Origin: Seriola aureovittata
Taxonomy: Eukaryota > Chordata > Actinopteri > Carangiformes > Carangidae
Assembly (NCBI RefSeq): GCF_021018895.1
Contig: NC_079375.1
Coordinates: forward strand, 10,138,732 to 10,202,731
Length of the DNA: 64,000 bases
Direction of reading: 5' to 3'
The position numbers and the translations under genes were made by a program. The notes beneath the pieces were generated by a model. That model searched no databases and was not told the origin of the DNA. It worked only from the letters and a program-made list of their open reading frames with translations. This document shows, one piece after another, positions 35,325 to 48,500 of this stretch. The stretch's first letter is position 1, and each line of letters begins with the position of its first letter.

Positions 35325-37973
35325 CTGCAGATGACGAGAGCACACACATCTCCAGCTGTTGTACTACATACTGTCTATGACAGGGTTATGGTTATCCTAG
35401 AGTCCAGCCAATGTCAACATCATTGGACACCAATACTGACCTTATTAAGTGCACTGGGTGTTGGCATAATGTGAATGATACACATTAATGTAGTTAATTT
35501 GTCACTGTATTGTCACCGTCAAGCAGTTTGTAATAGTTTGATTAAATGCTAATTTAAAGATATGCAACATGTAAGCAGCATAATTTTAAAGGTATTAAAA
35601 CCTGAATCCCTCTGTAAGACTTGGCCTACAAATGCAGGGGGCACCCTCTGACCTGTTTTAATTGTGTTGTATGTTTATGCAAACACATTTGTAATCAAAT
35701 GGATTGAGTTAAATGGTCAACTCAGTATCAACTACAGTAGCCAGATAATCATGAGGTGCAACATTGAAGAAAACAACAATGGTCTTTTCTCCATAGCAGA
35801 TATTTGTCATAGTGGGAAAAACAGAGACGTGACGATACCAAGGCCCTGACACTGAAGCAGCTAAATCAAATGTATTATTTACACGTGTGCTTCTCCTTGT
35901 GTGTCATGTCAAAATGCCTTCTTTGAAAAAAGGCCCATCTCTATCAGTTCATCACACGCAACATGAAACCAACTTCAAACCTTACATTGTCCAATGAGAC
36001 TGCAGGGGCGAATCCTCTCTATAATATCCACACAGATGAGGGAGAACAGCACCAAGGAAACGGGCAACTCGGCGAAATGGTCGAGCCTTCGTCCTCTGTC
36101 CACCTGCACCTACAGTATGATGACAACAGTGGAAAAATAAATGTAGAAAGAAACAGTCGAACAGTAGAAGTGATCTACCACTTAGGAATTATGAGGGAAG
36201 AAACAAGAAGAAACAGGAAGAAACGAAACTGAAATTCTTCATTACAACATTTGGCTGGACTGAGAAACAGGAGTTCCTGCATTCCACATTTTATGAACCC
36301 ATCACATTTTATCACCTCACAATATAGACATTGAGATGCTGCTGAATCCCCTTAACACAAGATTAAGATGTTTGACATCAGATGCTCTTATTCATGTCAT
36401 TGCTTGTATGGTTAAGGACACAAGATATGTGTACAAATTCCTGTATTTTTAGGGTGGAGGATGGTATAAAAGTTTGGGTTAATGGCCAACCTGTTATGTT
36501 CACCATGGGTTACTGAATAGCCACAGACAGAGTGCAGTCTTGTGACAGGGCACATATTTCCAGTGCCCTTTTCTTTTAATTATGAGATGCCAAAGTCCTC
36601 CTCACTACATGTTGAGAAAATCCTTGGATGCACGGTCAATAACTAAATCTAGAAAGACTGAGTGAAACTAGTGACAGGCAATGTTTTCCTTTCTCTGTGG
36701 TGCAGCGTGCCATGTCGACCACCACTCAGTGAGTAATTACAGTGCTCTAAACACATTCTCTTACACAAGGGGCTCATAAAACGAGCTTGTGCCACAAATG
36801 GACTGTTTACAACAAATATGCCTCTTCAAGGACCCCATCGGAGCATGACAGAACAAAACGTCAACAGGTGCTCCTCAGTGACAAGAAGATCAGTCACGAC
36901 AACATTACCTTGGAGCTGGCGATTAAAATAGCAAAGCATGGTAATGTACAGAGGATGAGATACGCCAGCGCTGTTGGTCTCCTAAAAACAAAATAAGTTG
37001 TGTTAGTTTACATGTGAATGATGGTCTTTTCAGTATGATTGCTCTTTTTTCAAAGAAGTGCTGATCTCATTCTCAATGTATATCCTCTAGTTTATCATGT
37101 CATTGTCAGACTTACAACGCTGTTACAGTGGAGGAAAATATAGTTTTGAGATACCGGCGTATTTCCTTCCTATGCTTTTTAGTATTTCTAGTTAACTCTA
37201 CAACATTTATGTTTACTCACTGCCTTCATCTGTTATCTATATAGTATAACTGATATAGTAATGTCAGTTATAAAGCCATATCTAGCTAAGCTTGCTAACA
37301 TTATCTAATGTTAGCCACCATAAGCTACTGGTCACACCAGACCGAACATGCCTGTAGCAGTAAAACCCCTGAGTGAAGCTGAGCACTGCTGTATTTTATC
37401 TTATGATTTGATGTAAACGTGGTTTATTCGTAGTTACATAGTCACGATGGAAAACTGTGCATACAAAACATCCAATTAGTTTATAAAATATGATGCTTTG
37501 TTAAAGGATCATTTTAAACCATGAGTACTTTCACTTATGATAAAATTAAATTTTGCTGATAATAGTTCTGAGTGCAGAATGAATTTTTGCTTGTGTTTTC
37601 TCGTCATTTTGACTTTGATAACTTGTGTGTCCTCACAAATTAGTCATAAGATGCTTTATCTAGCAAATGGAGATACTTAATCATTGTGTAATTGACAAAA
37701 CCACTTCCCATGTACTCACCACTGTGTGATCTCTGTGATGAACCTCCGCCGCTTCAGGATCAGATATTTGAGAGGAACCCACACCAGCAGGGTCACAGAG
37801 GTCACATAGGCAATGGAAGCTGCCACCACGAGCCAGTATGCTGTTAGATCCCGTCCTTTCACGTCACGTATGAGGCCGGCGAACCTCTCCATTATCACAA
37901 AGACTGGTACAATAAGAGCCGCAAACTGCAGCACCTCATACAGGACGAACTTGACGGTCTTCCCTGAGGGCAT
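34684..37973 (-). CDS. tmem236: Transmembrane protein 236, complete
   Basis: Four exons: 37720-37973, 36909-36981, 35986-36109, 34684-35324; total 1092 bases, 363 codons plus stop, frame continuous. Human TMEM236 is about 350 residues. Hydrophobic segments at roughly residues 8-28, 46-70, 90-108 and 124-140, then a Ser/Pro-rich loop with WRRDVRSEVF and further segments near the C-terminus. Conserved landmarks: YWLVVAASIAYVTSVTLLVW, LPVSLVLFSLICVDIIERIR, MVITPQNPLLSSAGFVLQDL and KNVLVSLTFIY, all aligning to the human protein. Molecular function is not established; in human, expression is mainly intestinal. Same strand as stam upstream and cacnb2 downstream, as in human. Introns (35325-35985, 36110-36908, 36982-37719) hold nothing recognised. 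Confidence 0.93.
35986..36109 (-). CDS. tmem236: tmem236 exon 3
   Basis: A 124-base exon with LPVSLVLFSLICVDIIERIR (human LPVSLVLLSLIMLDIIEKLR). Acceptor CTGTAG, donor AAT|GTAAGG, phase 1 out. The segment before it (DRGRRLDHFAE) is shorter than the human loop. Confidence 0.92.
36909..36981 (-). CDS. tmem236: tmem236 exon 2
   Basis: A 73-base exon reading WRPTALAYLILCTLPCFAIL with the split Trp codon; human has [20 protein letters not shown]. Acceptor TTTTAG, donor AAG|GTAATG, phase 0 out. Confidence 0.9.
37720..37973 (-). CDS. tmem236: tmem236 exon 1
   Basis: Starts MPSGKTVKFVLYEVLQFAAL, compared with human [20 protein letters not shown]. Encodes the first two membrane segments and ends in TG|GTGAGT, phase 2. 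Confidence 0.95.
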
Positions 37974-38105
37974 GGTCCCTGAACACCAGTTGCTGGTCTG
38001 AACTTGGAGCTAAAGACTGTGACAATCATCTCCCACAGAACGAGTCAGTGGAGCCGTTGGACTCTGCACACTGACATTGCTTACACTGCACTGGAGGCTG
38101 TATTC

Positions 38106-38150
38106 TTTTATTGCTGAGGTAATGAGGTGGTCATGCTCACCTTTTTATGG
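38106..38150 (-). promoter_or_regulatory. tmem236: Candidate tmem236 core promoter with CDX-like and TATA-like boxes
   Basis: On the minus strand CCATAAAAAG (38141-38150) is followed after 26 bases by GCAATAAAA (38106-38114), 133 bases before the ATG. GCAATAAAA is the consensus for caudal-type homeodomain factors, which drive intestinal genes; human TMEM236 is intestinal. Either box could act as the TATA element. No transcription start is known. Confidence 0.35.
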
Positions 38151-41100
38151 GCTTACAAAGAAGAGCATTCCCATCTCGTAATTTCAAGGAGAAAATGACA
38201 TTGAGCCTGCTGCTGAACTGTAAAAAAAAAAAAAAAAAGGACATGATGACACTGAGACCCCTGTCTGTTTTCACAAGTTTTTGTTCGGATGAGCAAAATC
38301 ATAATAAAATAAAACCAAAATATACATATATAACTTTGTATTTAGCTGGTGTTAAGATTGCAATAAAACAAAATTAAAATTGCAATGTGAAATTAAACAA
38401 TTCTCAGTAATTCCCTGCTACTTTTAAAATCACATGCTGAGTGGCTGCAAGGTATTCTGGTTTGGGGACACTTCACATATTTCTTCTATCTGGACTTGTT
38501 AGCTCGCACATACACTGATCTCCATCTAGTGGCGAGGTATAGTTCCTGAAAACATGGTTTTAAATCCAACAGTGTCCCAGTTCCAGATGAAGCACTGATT
38601 CTTCTTATTGTTTGGAATATGTAGTGAGTTCACACTAGAAATGGGATAAAATAGAGTAGACAACACACAGACTAAATATGTTCCCTTTTTGTGTGTGCTG
38701 TTGATGCAAACCATTCTCCCATAATGCTCAAAGGAAAATAGACGAGATTCTCACACCTGAAAAAAAAATGCTGCAGTATGATCGACATCGCCACACATAT
38801 TGTAGAATTCCCTGTTAGTATAAAATGTTAAAGTATGTTGATTTTTTGTATACAATCTGCTAAAACAGTATAATATAACACATAGCATGTATTGTATAGA
38901 ATTAGTACTATACGTAGTATGGACAGCTTTAGTATTCCTTGATAACATTCAATATCCATGAATAAAGAAGTCCCTAAAGAGAAATAAAAGCAGTAATAAA
39001 TAAATTAAAATAAATAAGGGCTTTCACATAGTGTCCTGAAAATGCCTCTCATCAATGAAAATCTTTGTAAAGTTAAACCAAATAAAAACACTTGTTGTAT
39101 TTCAACTACAAAGACAACAGGGCCATACATATTATTCTGTACATTTGGCCTGGTTTTATTGTGAATATCAATTAATAAGTATGGTTAAAAGAATACATAC
39201 AAACAGCAGGATACAAGTTTAGACAGAACCTTTACAATAATGTTGGTTTAAAACTTAAAAACAGGCAGCATCTCAATCCTGTACAATAAAGTTACACCGG
39301 GGCTGCAGTCCAACACTGTGGTGCAACAAGATGTTACATTTGGATGATGTGTGATGACTAACTGGCTCCTGGTGCCGCGGTCCCAGAATAGCAGCTACTT
39401 TGATATTTTCCGCCCTCTTTGATCCAACTGATTAAGACTATTTCTCTCTAGCATTTAGTTGAAGGCAGCAAAAAAGGGATTCCTCATCTTTGAATCAACT
39501 ATATTAATGCTAAAAAAAAATTAAGTTCCGGAGAATAAAATGGCCTCTTGCAAAGTCCCAGGTACCAAGCTTAAGTTGGGGGTTGTTTTATATTCTTAAA
39601 GGTGGCACAGGGATGACAAGAAGCTGCACATTTGAAAACAGTATCGCAAGAGAAATTGAAATGACACAATTTTGCCCTGCAACTGGAACATGTGGTTAAA
39701 CATATTTTAAACTGCTTCATAATTCCTTCACTTAGCATCAATCAATATTACACAACAACAGATAAATAACTTTCCTACTTCATCGGCTTTTTGTGATCCA
39801 ATCAGTTTTTGTAAAAATCAACTCTTTTAACATGTAGAAGCGAAACAAATTAGCTGTATGAAGGTATGAGTAGATTTTGTACAACACTTGATCTTTCCCC
39901 TCAGGGTGGCGCTGTGACTGAAAGCTTATGTAGACTTTGGTAAAGAGATGTTTCCAAATCCTGACCATCATAGAAGCCTTATTTCAGTTCTGCTTCAGGT
40001 AGAATTTGTTTTAATGTTAGACAGCTGTGAAAGAGGACATGTTTGAAATGCATATGGAGGGGGAGGGGGGGGGTTCAATCAGTTTTCACATTACCATTTG
40101 ACCCTACAGTACAATAAGCATGTATCAAACACAGAGAGAAACGTCCATGTTCTCACGTCAGCCATTTAAATATACAACTAAGTTAGGCAGAATATCACAT
40201 ATTCCACTTTCCTGTGAATACATACATCCTGCACTGCTTCTTCATTTAAAATAGCATAACAATAATCAAAACATAAATTAAAATGTACTACGAAAAAAAC
40301 ATTGTATTCATTTTTCCACACTGACTAAAGAGATGCTTCAAAGACACTGGGGCGGTTCAGAGAATTCACCCCATAGTAGCCAAGTCTGTGGTACGAGTCT
40401 GTTAGTACAGCTCCTGAATGGAAACAGAGCTGGTCTGACGTCCACCAGCAAGGATGCAGAACTGCTCGTTTTGAAAAGGAAAACTCTGCAGTATGAAGTG
40501 AGGAGTCATTGAAAGAATAGAAAATTATCTTGTTTTTCTGGCATGTGGTTTTTTCCCCCCACTTTGTTCTCTTTGGCTTTTACACCTTTTAAATTCACCT
40601 GGGGCATCATGACTGCAGAGTTCACCTTTAAGGCTGAACCAAAAACACCTGGAGCTGTGTTAACATTCATCCCACCCATGAGGTCATCATGTGGCTTAAC
40701 TACTAGTTCAGTACAGTATATACAAGAGTCATGTGCATGCTTGAATTCCTCTTGTTTCTTTTCCCTCCAAAAAACAAAGTGGCTTCAGTTTTCAGTACTT
40801 CTAAAAGTTGACAACATATACAGAATGTAGTAGCCTAACGTTTTCAGCATCGCTAAACGTCCATTTTCTCTCTCTATATATATATATAAAAAAATGAAAG
40901 GTAAATGTAATTCAACGCCACTTTTTTGTGACGTTTGTGTGTGACTGAAGTTGCTTTAAGTGGGTGAGAAGGCTGTGGCGTGTGGATCTATCGCAATGTT
41001 AGTGTGTGAGTGAAAGTAAATTATCACGTACGGCTGAGGATGTTTGAACCAAGTGCAGTAACTGTATTTGTGTGTGCATCAACTGCTGTACACCTGCCTG

Positions 41101-41514
41101 TATTGTGTTTGAGAATCATGTGCGAGTAGCTCCAGTGTGCATGTTGGGGGTGGAGTGAATGAATGCCGGTGTGTATTTCCCACTTGATCAAATAGTAATT
41201 GAATATGTAATATGTTGCCAGGTTGAAGTGGTTACAGTTACACCTGTTTTCTTAAAGCAATTTGATTATGCTCTACTTAACAAGCCTGTAATTTCTTAAT
41301 AATTTCCTAGACAGTTTCTGGGAAAGAAAATTACTGATAAAATACTGTAGAAACGGGTGCACCTCTAATTGATTAATTAAAATTAGTTGCTAGTGTAACC
41401 TAAAGACTTTTGCATGTTCAGCTGATGCACTGCGTACTCAAAAGTGTGAAATTTGTTGACAAACAATTGTACATTCAACATACCACATACAGTATGAAGA
41501 ATGAACATTTTTGT

Positions 41515-41520
41515 TTTATT
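41515..41520 (-). terminator. stam: Candidate stam poly(A) signal
   Basis: AATAAA on the minus strand, 812 bases after the stam stop. A further one lies at 39155-39160, so short and long 3' UTRs are possible. Confidence 0.3.
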
Positions 41521-41537
41521 AAAGTTTAAATAGAGAC

Positions 41538-41561
41538 TTTTTTTTTTTTTTTTTTTTTTTT
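41538..41561. repeat. Oligo-T run
   Basis: About 24 T, read as oligo-A in the stam transcript orientation and located 18 bases before the candidate AATAAA. Confidence 0.85.
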
Positions 41562-42220
41562 AAAACAAATTCCTTTGGAATTGAGTCTAACTAAAAGAAC
41601 TTGTCTAGTTTTCTCTATAATTATTACAAAATTGTGTTTTTCTCTCCTGGAAACTTCTGAGGAAATTATTTACAAAAGTACTTGGCCATAAAATAAATCA
41701 TTACCGCAATTTCTCAATTGTCCTGTCACTACCAGGAAACAAGAAATGTCAGGTCTTGTAAATAAAAATGGACAATGCATATATTGCTATTAGATCTAGA
41801 TTTGGAAGTGATCAGACTTGAATGATGACCAAAAATTAAATAAGTGCAACTGCAAATGAAAGTGCTACTGAAAGTTCCTCCATGTCTGCACATGTAAAAT
41901 CAGGTGAACACATGATGGAGAAGAGTGAAAACGCAAGAACACGATTAATCAAATGGAATCCTAAAACAGAGTGTCCATTTTCAGGTCAGTGTAGCTTGGT
42001 GTGAGCTCTTCAAATCGTGATCACTTCTAAACCTGGAGGAAGAAGTGCAATTGTATAATTAACTGTATATCTGCCAGATAATAATGTAAAGCATGTCAAA
42101 TGTCAAGGTTAGTCTAATCGCATTTGTATTTTTCCGTCCATCTAGGGTTTCGTAATAAAACAAGACTTAAAATATAATAAAAGAAATGATGTAAGACCAC
42201 TATTTGATCAGGTCTGGTGC

Positions 42221-42260
42221 ATGTGCATGTGTGTGCATGTGTGTGTGTGTGTGTATGTGT

Positions 42261-42297
<37 letters not shown>
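42221..42297. repeat. Interrupted (GT)n microsatellite in the stam 3' UTR
   Basis: GT repeat with CATG and TATG interruptions, reading as CA on the transcript; it begins only 34 bases after the stam stop codon. Confidence 0.95.
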
Positions 42298-42331
42298 TTT
42301 TGTGTGGGGATAACAGTGAGCTAAGGGGGCC

Positions 42332-42563
42332 CTATAGCAAGGCTTTCTCTGAGTAGGGGGCCTGTGTGGCATCTGAGGAAGGTGCTATGCTTGGGCCAGA
42401 GTGGGTGCTGTAGTTTGGCGTCTGCGTCATGCCTGTGGGAGTCGTGCCTGGGGCGGGGCCAGGGGCGGTGGCTGGGTTCTGGTAGGACTGAATGTCTGCT
42501 GGGGCCATGCTGCCTGGAGCTGCAGTGTAGACTGGCGGCTGGCCCATGTACATATGAACGTCA
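42332..42563 (-). CDS. stam: stam exon 14 and stop
   Basis: [18 protein letters not shown] through a Pro/Thr/Ser-rich stretch to APYSEKALL and TAG. Acceptor CATAG; 232 bases including stop. Confidence 0.94.
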
Positions 42564-45500
42564 CTATGGAAAAGAGTGAAGCAACATGAATTACAACACT
42601 ACAGCAAGATGGAATCATTAAACTGTATATGGAAGGTTGAATCATTAATACTGAAAACTCTCAGTATTCTAATAATGTCCAGGTCTCAAAAACCAGCTGA
42701 GACCAGCACAAACAATTACAGGCCAGTCGCTAATAAAGGCCAGAAATACTAAGGGGAATTGACCTGTAGTTTAACCTGCATTGTTACTTCAGCCTAATTT
42801 AGATTTCTGCTTTTTATGCTTTAGTATACCAGGACACAAAGACATATGTGGACTCACCTGGGAGCTGGCTGGCCAGGTATGGGGGCTCCAGCTGGAAGCT
42901 GCTCCATGGGAACAGTATAACCCTGCACTGCAGTACCACTCATTGCATATGAACCTGATGCAGGCTGGCCAGGGTAAACCTGTGGGTCAAACACATGTGC
43001 AAAGCTCACACTGAGTGCTACTGAGGTAATAAGGGCTTTGCTAGATTGACAACAAAACACACTTGAGAAACTCTAAAGTAACATCCTTCTCTAAATATGA
43101 AACTGACAGCTCAGCAGTTCTGAGAGCAAAATTTCAATCTATTCTAGATGATTCAAAGACATTGTTTCTGCATTCTGTGCTGACATAGATGATAGATAGA
43201 TGGCACTTCAGATACACTGTAAATTGAAGTAATGTTGAGCCTCAAAACTGTTCTGCTCAAAGTATAAGTGTCTGTGTCACATGACGAGTTGACTATACCT
43301 GCTGCGCTGCATTGGCAGGCTGCTGCATGTAGTATTGTTGGCTCTGCAGCTTGGCATACATGGCGTACACTGGATCCTCATTCATCAACTTTGCATACAA
43401 AGACAGAGCTTCCATCACCTTCACGTTCAGCTCCGACAGCTCTGAGTGCTTCCTGTTGATAGAAACCAACGCAAACTTTTAAATTCCCTTAACTACATTT
43501 TCCATGAGGGTAAGGTTATGTAGATCTGTTGATGTGTTTTATATCTGGTATCTGCGTTCTTTTATGCGCGCACATTTTTCAACTGACAATAATTTGTGGT
43601 TCTCTTTTGGCAAAACCATGTCATTTCTGCACAATGCACCTGTCAATATCTTCCAGCTTCTGGTCAATGAGAGGTCCCATTTGGTTGCAGGCACCTGATA
43701 AAAATAAAATCAAAAAATTTTACAGATTTAATCTCTAGTCAACATTAATTCATCTTTACAAAAAGATTACCACATTTGTTACAGTAAACCAATTGATTTT
43801 TGATTTGATTTTTCCTCTTTCAGTCTTTTACTTTCATTCTTTCAGTCTTAAATTCAGTTTACCTTCAAGCTGTAGTAACTCAACACTGTCTGACTGGTTG
43901 TCTGTGGGATCTGCACTCTGAATCATCTGCAGTAGCTGGTCCATTTTGTCCTGAAAAATTAAGTTTCTGTAGTGAGACTCTTTGGGTAGGTGTGATGAGT
44001 TCATTTTTCAACACGACTAGATCCAATTTGGAGAAAGAGAAAAAGAAGACATTATCCTGGGGAAATTAGTTCACTAATTAATTTCACTAAAATAGAAAAC
44101 CTTGTCTCTGTTAGGCTTTTATTCTGACTGTGTTGTTGCTCATTTTATGACAGTGTTACACTTGTGAAATTCTCTATCTTGAAACATAACTTGTGGCAAA
44201 AGTGCCACCTCAATGAGGGTGAGCAAGCTTAGCAAGTCAACACACAATGCAGGGAACTTACCTCGTCTATATAAACAGGCTCTTGTTCGGGCTCTATGGT
44301 CTCCACCTGGATGTCCTCACTGAACTGTACTGTCTTCTTCTCTGTCTTCACTGAACATTTCCAAGTAACAGTGAATGCGGCAACAGAAAAACAACGCAAC
44401 AGTAGCAATCAGAAACACATACGCAAGAAGTCAGGAGGCGCTGATTCGATACTCAATGTTCCGATTCTAACGCAAAACATTAGTCCAGATATCAGATGAA
44501 AAAAACCCCCAAACATCTGATAAAAGCTAGTGACAAATCTTGAAATGTCAAACCACTCTATAACGAAAACTCAGAAACAGTAGAAACAGCAGTTGCCAGC
44601 TGTCATGTTTGCTGAGTGGAGTGATTTTACAACGACAGTGGAACAAAGCAAAATAGCAGAATGCACGCGTGGCAGTTTGAGTGTTTCGAGGGATTAAACA
44701 TTTGCAGAAGCATCACGCAAAAGAATATGATGAAGCTATAGAAGCTGTAGAAGCAACAAGCGCTAATAACAAAAGTGTGCCCAAGCATCAAACAGCTGGA
44801 TGTAATGAAGAAGCATGACAAACTCCCACCAGACAGGAGAATGTTTAGACGACAAAGGTTCTGCTTTGCAAAAAGTGATGCCCCAGGCTAAACATTTCTG
44901 TGGCTCACACAGTAGAAGCCATTGTGACGGCAATGAAGATAGTAAATGCTTGAATGATAGACCTGAATGGATTAAAAAAACAGCATGCATCACTCAATGC
45001 CAAGTACTGAGAATGCTGCATTTGAATAGCTCATTCGGCATTTACAGAAAATAAATAAACAATATTCCATATCAATATGACAAAATCAAATTTGTTGTAT
45101 AAGAATCAGAAAAGATAAAAGTTGCATAAAGCTCTCTAATAAGAAAAGGATGTATGTCCAAAAAGCTATCAGAACAATTCTCTTACGGCTTCCCAGAAGT
45201 ACAAACAGTTTTATTGTTTACTTCATGTGATAACCCACATATCTTTTTATGTTTATTACATTATTACATTTATAACTTGATTGTGTTTTCTTTTTAATCG
45301 TGCTGTGTACTTTGTATTGTTTCGCCAGCAGTGTGTAAGTGATATTGTGTGTAAGTCTTTCCCTCTCTGGGATCAATAAAACAATACTGCTAATGGACTA
45401 AATGGGATATCAAAGAACTAGCAATGACATAAATGGATAAAGGACGTGTTTCTGTGTGTGTGTGTGTGTCTATGTGTACACTCACTCATCTCAGGCTCTG

Positions 45501-48500
45501 CTGTGAGGTCAGCAGTGACAAAGTTAGAGGGGAACAGCCCCACTCCCTGGTATGTTTCCCCTTTCCACCAGTTGGGATCACTGAAAAAAAGCAAAAAAAT
45601 CCTCACATATGACAATCTGTTGTGTTTTCAGTTTTGCAGAGCTCATATAAAGCTTTAACAGATTAGTTGAGCAGATTATTTTACTACTTAATTTCAAGCT
45701 TCTTTGAAACGTTAGGATATTTTTTTGAAATCTTGACGAGTCATTTTGTCAGGTGAATACCTTATCATCATATTGTAACACAATCAAAAACCAGTTGTGA
45801 TACTACAGGGGTATTTTCTTTTTAACAACAACTCCTAACACCACCTAACTGCCCTAAATCCTCTCTGTTATTTGCTAAATCCTTGTTTGCTGTGCTCATT
45901 TTTTGTGTGTGTGTGTGTGTGTGTGTAAAAGTTCACCTATCGTCCAGGATAGTGATGATTTCTCCTGACTTGAAGGTGAGCTCATTGTCCTCTGCAGCCT
46001 CGAAGTCGTAGATGGCGCGGACTTTTCTGCCATCCGACTTGTGTGAGGAGAGCAGGTTAGAGGTGCTCGGGTACAGGCTCGACAGGGAGGTCTGTGGCTG
46101 CTGACGTTGCTCCTTCAGCGACAACTCAATAGCTGCAAACAAAAAAGCACAGAAAGATGTGATTGTGTTTTTGCCCTCAAAAGTCCTTAACCCTTGCCAC
46201 ACATCTGCAGTTCATCAATCCAGTGTGAACTGTGATGCAATGCCAGTAAAGACATAAAGGTGTCAGTGTGCATATTTTAGACGATAATGTCCTTTTACAT
46301 ACATTTCTCCATTGATGCCTGAGGATTGAAAATCAGACGAACTGTCATGATAATGAGCTCAAAGTTTCTTACCTTTGGCCAAGTCTTCCTCTTCTTTTTT
46401 GTTTGTTGAGGTGGACGGATCCTTTGCCACTAAAGCAGGGCTTGCTTTTGCTTGCTCTGCAGCCTGTGAAAAATTGATAATCATATACTTATGTAAATGG
46501 ACTGCACTTATATAGCACTTTTCTAATTTTATCGACCACTCAAAGCCCTTTACACTTCAAGCCACAGTTTCCTCCTGAGCCACAGCCCACCCCCAACTCA
46601 TCACTTCAGTCTAAACATTTAAGCAACCATAAATTTAACCATTTACCATTTACTTTTTCTTTAAACATTTTTTTGTTTTATTAGATATCATTTGTATTGT
46701 ATGCATCTTCATTACTAGTCCACTAGGATGCCACAAACATAGAAATCTAAAAATTTACAAATAACTTTCTATTCCACCCTACGGGCCTACCTGGGACCCC
46801 ACTGCAGGGAAAGTGACACCTTGCTCACGCAGATTTTTGATCATCGCCGAGATCAGACTGAGTTGTGGATCATTGCGGAAGTCCTCGGCCCACTCCACCA
46901 TAAGGGCCTTCAGCTTCTCACACACTTTGGGGTGGCCCTGGAGACATGACAAAGCATTTTATGAGAATAACCATGGCGCATGGCATAATTTCAAGTAATC
47001 ACAAATACTTAATGGAGGTTATCTGGACACACAAAAAATGAAAATGACCACATACCTTGTTTAAGACATTACTGACTTCACTGGCAAACTCTCTGGAGCA
47101 CACCTCCAAGTGGAATATCTTCCCACAGTTTGAGACACAAGCACCAAGAAGCTGCAAGGACAAAGGGAAGGGTACAAGATATATCCATAAAAGCAGGCGA
47201 CAAATGTGTAGCACCTATTAAGATATAACTTATCATAGCATAGATTTGGTTACTCCATTAGCTCCCATCTTAGTGAGGGGTTAATTAAGTTAAATGACAG
47301 GAAGACAACATGACGCCTCCATTAACTGAACGATCACATTTGTTTCCAGTCTGCTTACAGTCAGTGCCTGCATGGCCACATGAGGATCCTTGTGGTTCAC
47401 TCTTCTCATTATAGAGCGGAGACATTCTTTAGGCCTGCAACAAAATGGTAGGAATCAAAGGTTTGTAGAAATGAATTGCTTGGCCACAGACCAATGTCAC
47501 TATAGAAGTTTTAACATTGAGAATGAATATTTATCTTAAGTTTCTCCTTGTGTCCCTGAGCTATGCATTTTAAAAATTGAAAAGCCCTAAAGAAAAGCTG
47601 ATAGAAGTGTTTGTGTGGATTTGTTATGTGTGGCAGACGGTTAACTAACCCAGTGCGTGACTGTCCTATCTTATCACATATGTCCAGAATGAGGCCCCAG
47701 TCCTCAGCTGTGTTCATCTCACTGGTCGCTTTCTCTGCAGGGAAAAGCACAACAACAGCACAAAACTTAAAGATTGCAAAAACCCTTTTTCATAACTTAT
47801 TGTATTTGGAGACAGGGACAAAGAGGAGAGGTAATGATCCTCCGAAGATCAGAAATAATAAAGCTTCTTGAAACAAAAGTTGTGGTTGCATGCGACATCC
47901 TCTGTCAATCGAATTTTGGCATAGACAAATTTTGCTTGCTTCCAAAACATCTGTTCAAACAACAGCTGCATTATGCACCCTCACAAATGAGCATAAACGC
48001 TAGAGATATACAGAGGGCGGACAAAATAACAGTGTCCCCTATGATACAACAGTCCTGCAGTAAATACCAGTCTGATGAAGCTCATAATGTTTGGTTTACT
48101 GTCTCAAGTAACTTCATTTTCTTCAAGTTTATTTGAGACTAGCTTGTGCTATTGTGAGAATATACCTATTCAGCAGTGGTGAGAGTTCCTCTTTGTCAAT
48201 GCAGTTGCTCTATCATCAGTGAAGGAAGAGGTGCTCAGATCCTTTTCTTAAGTAAAAGTACCAATACAACAGTCTGAAAATACTCAATTGCAAGTAAAAG
48301 TCCTGCATTCAAAATTCTACTTACACAAAAGTTCAGAATTATTATTATGACCAAAATGTACTTCAAGCATCAAAAGTAAAAGTGCTTGTTCTGCAGAAAA
48401 CTGCTTTGCGTATGGTCATGAGATAAACCTCCACAAATCTGTTTTCAGCTATTCTCAGTCTTTTCTGTAATCTTTTATTTTTTTGTGAAACATTGGACAA

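Larger units (their letters stand above)
37974..42331. other. tmem236 promoter region and stam 3' UTR / intergenic
   Basis: No coding exon seen on either strand. The high end is stam 3' UTR, whose extent is unknown; minus-strand AATAAA hexamers occur at 41515-41520 and 39155-39160. Contains short A/T runs (38221-38238, 41538-41561), a TA tract near 40873 and the GT tract at 42221-42297. Confidence 0.6.

Noticed and set aside
35325..35349. ATG at 35349 as a separate start for the tmem236 3' exon
   Set aside because: The phase from exon 3 requires splicing at 35324, and the frame upstream of it is intron.
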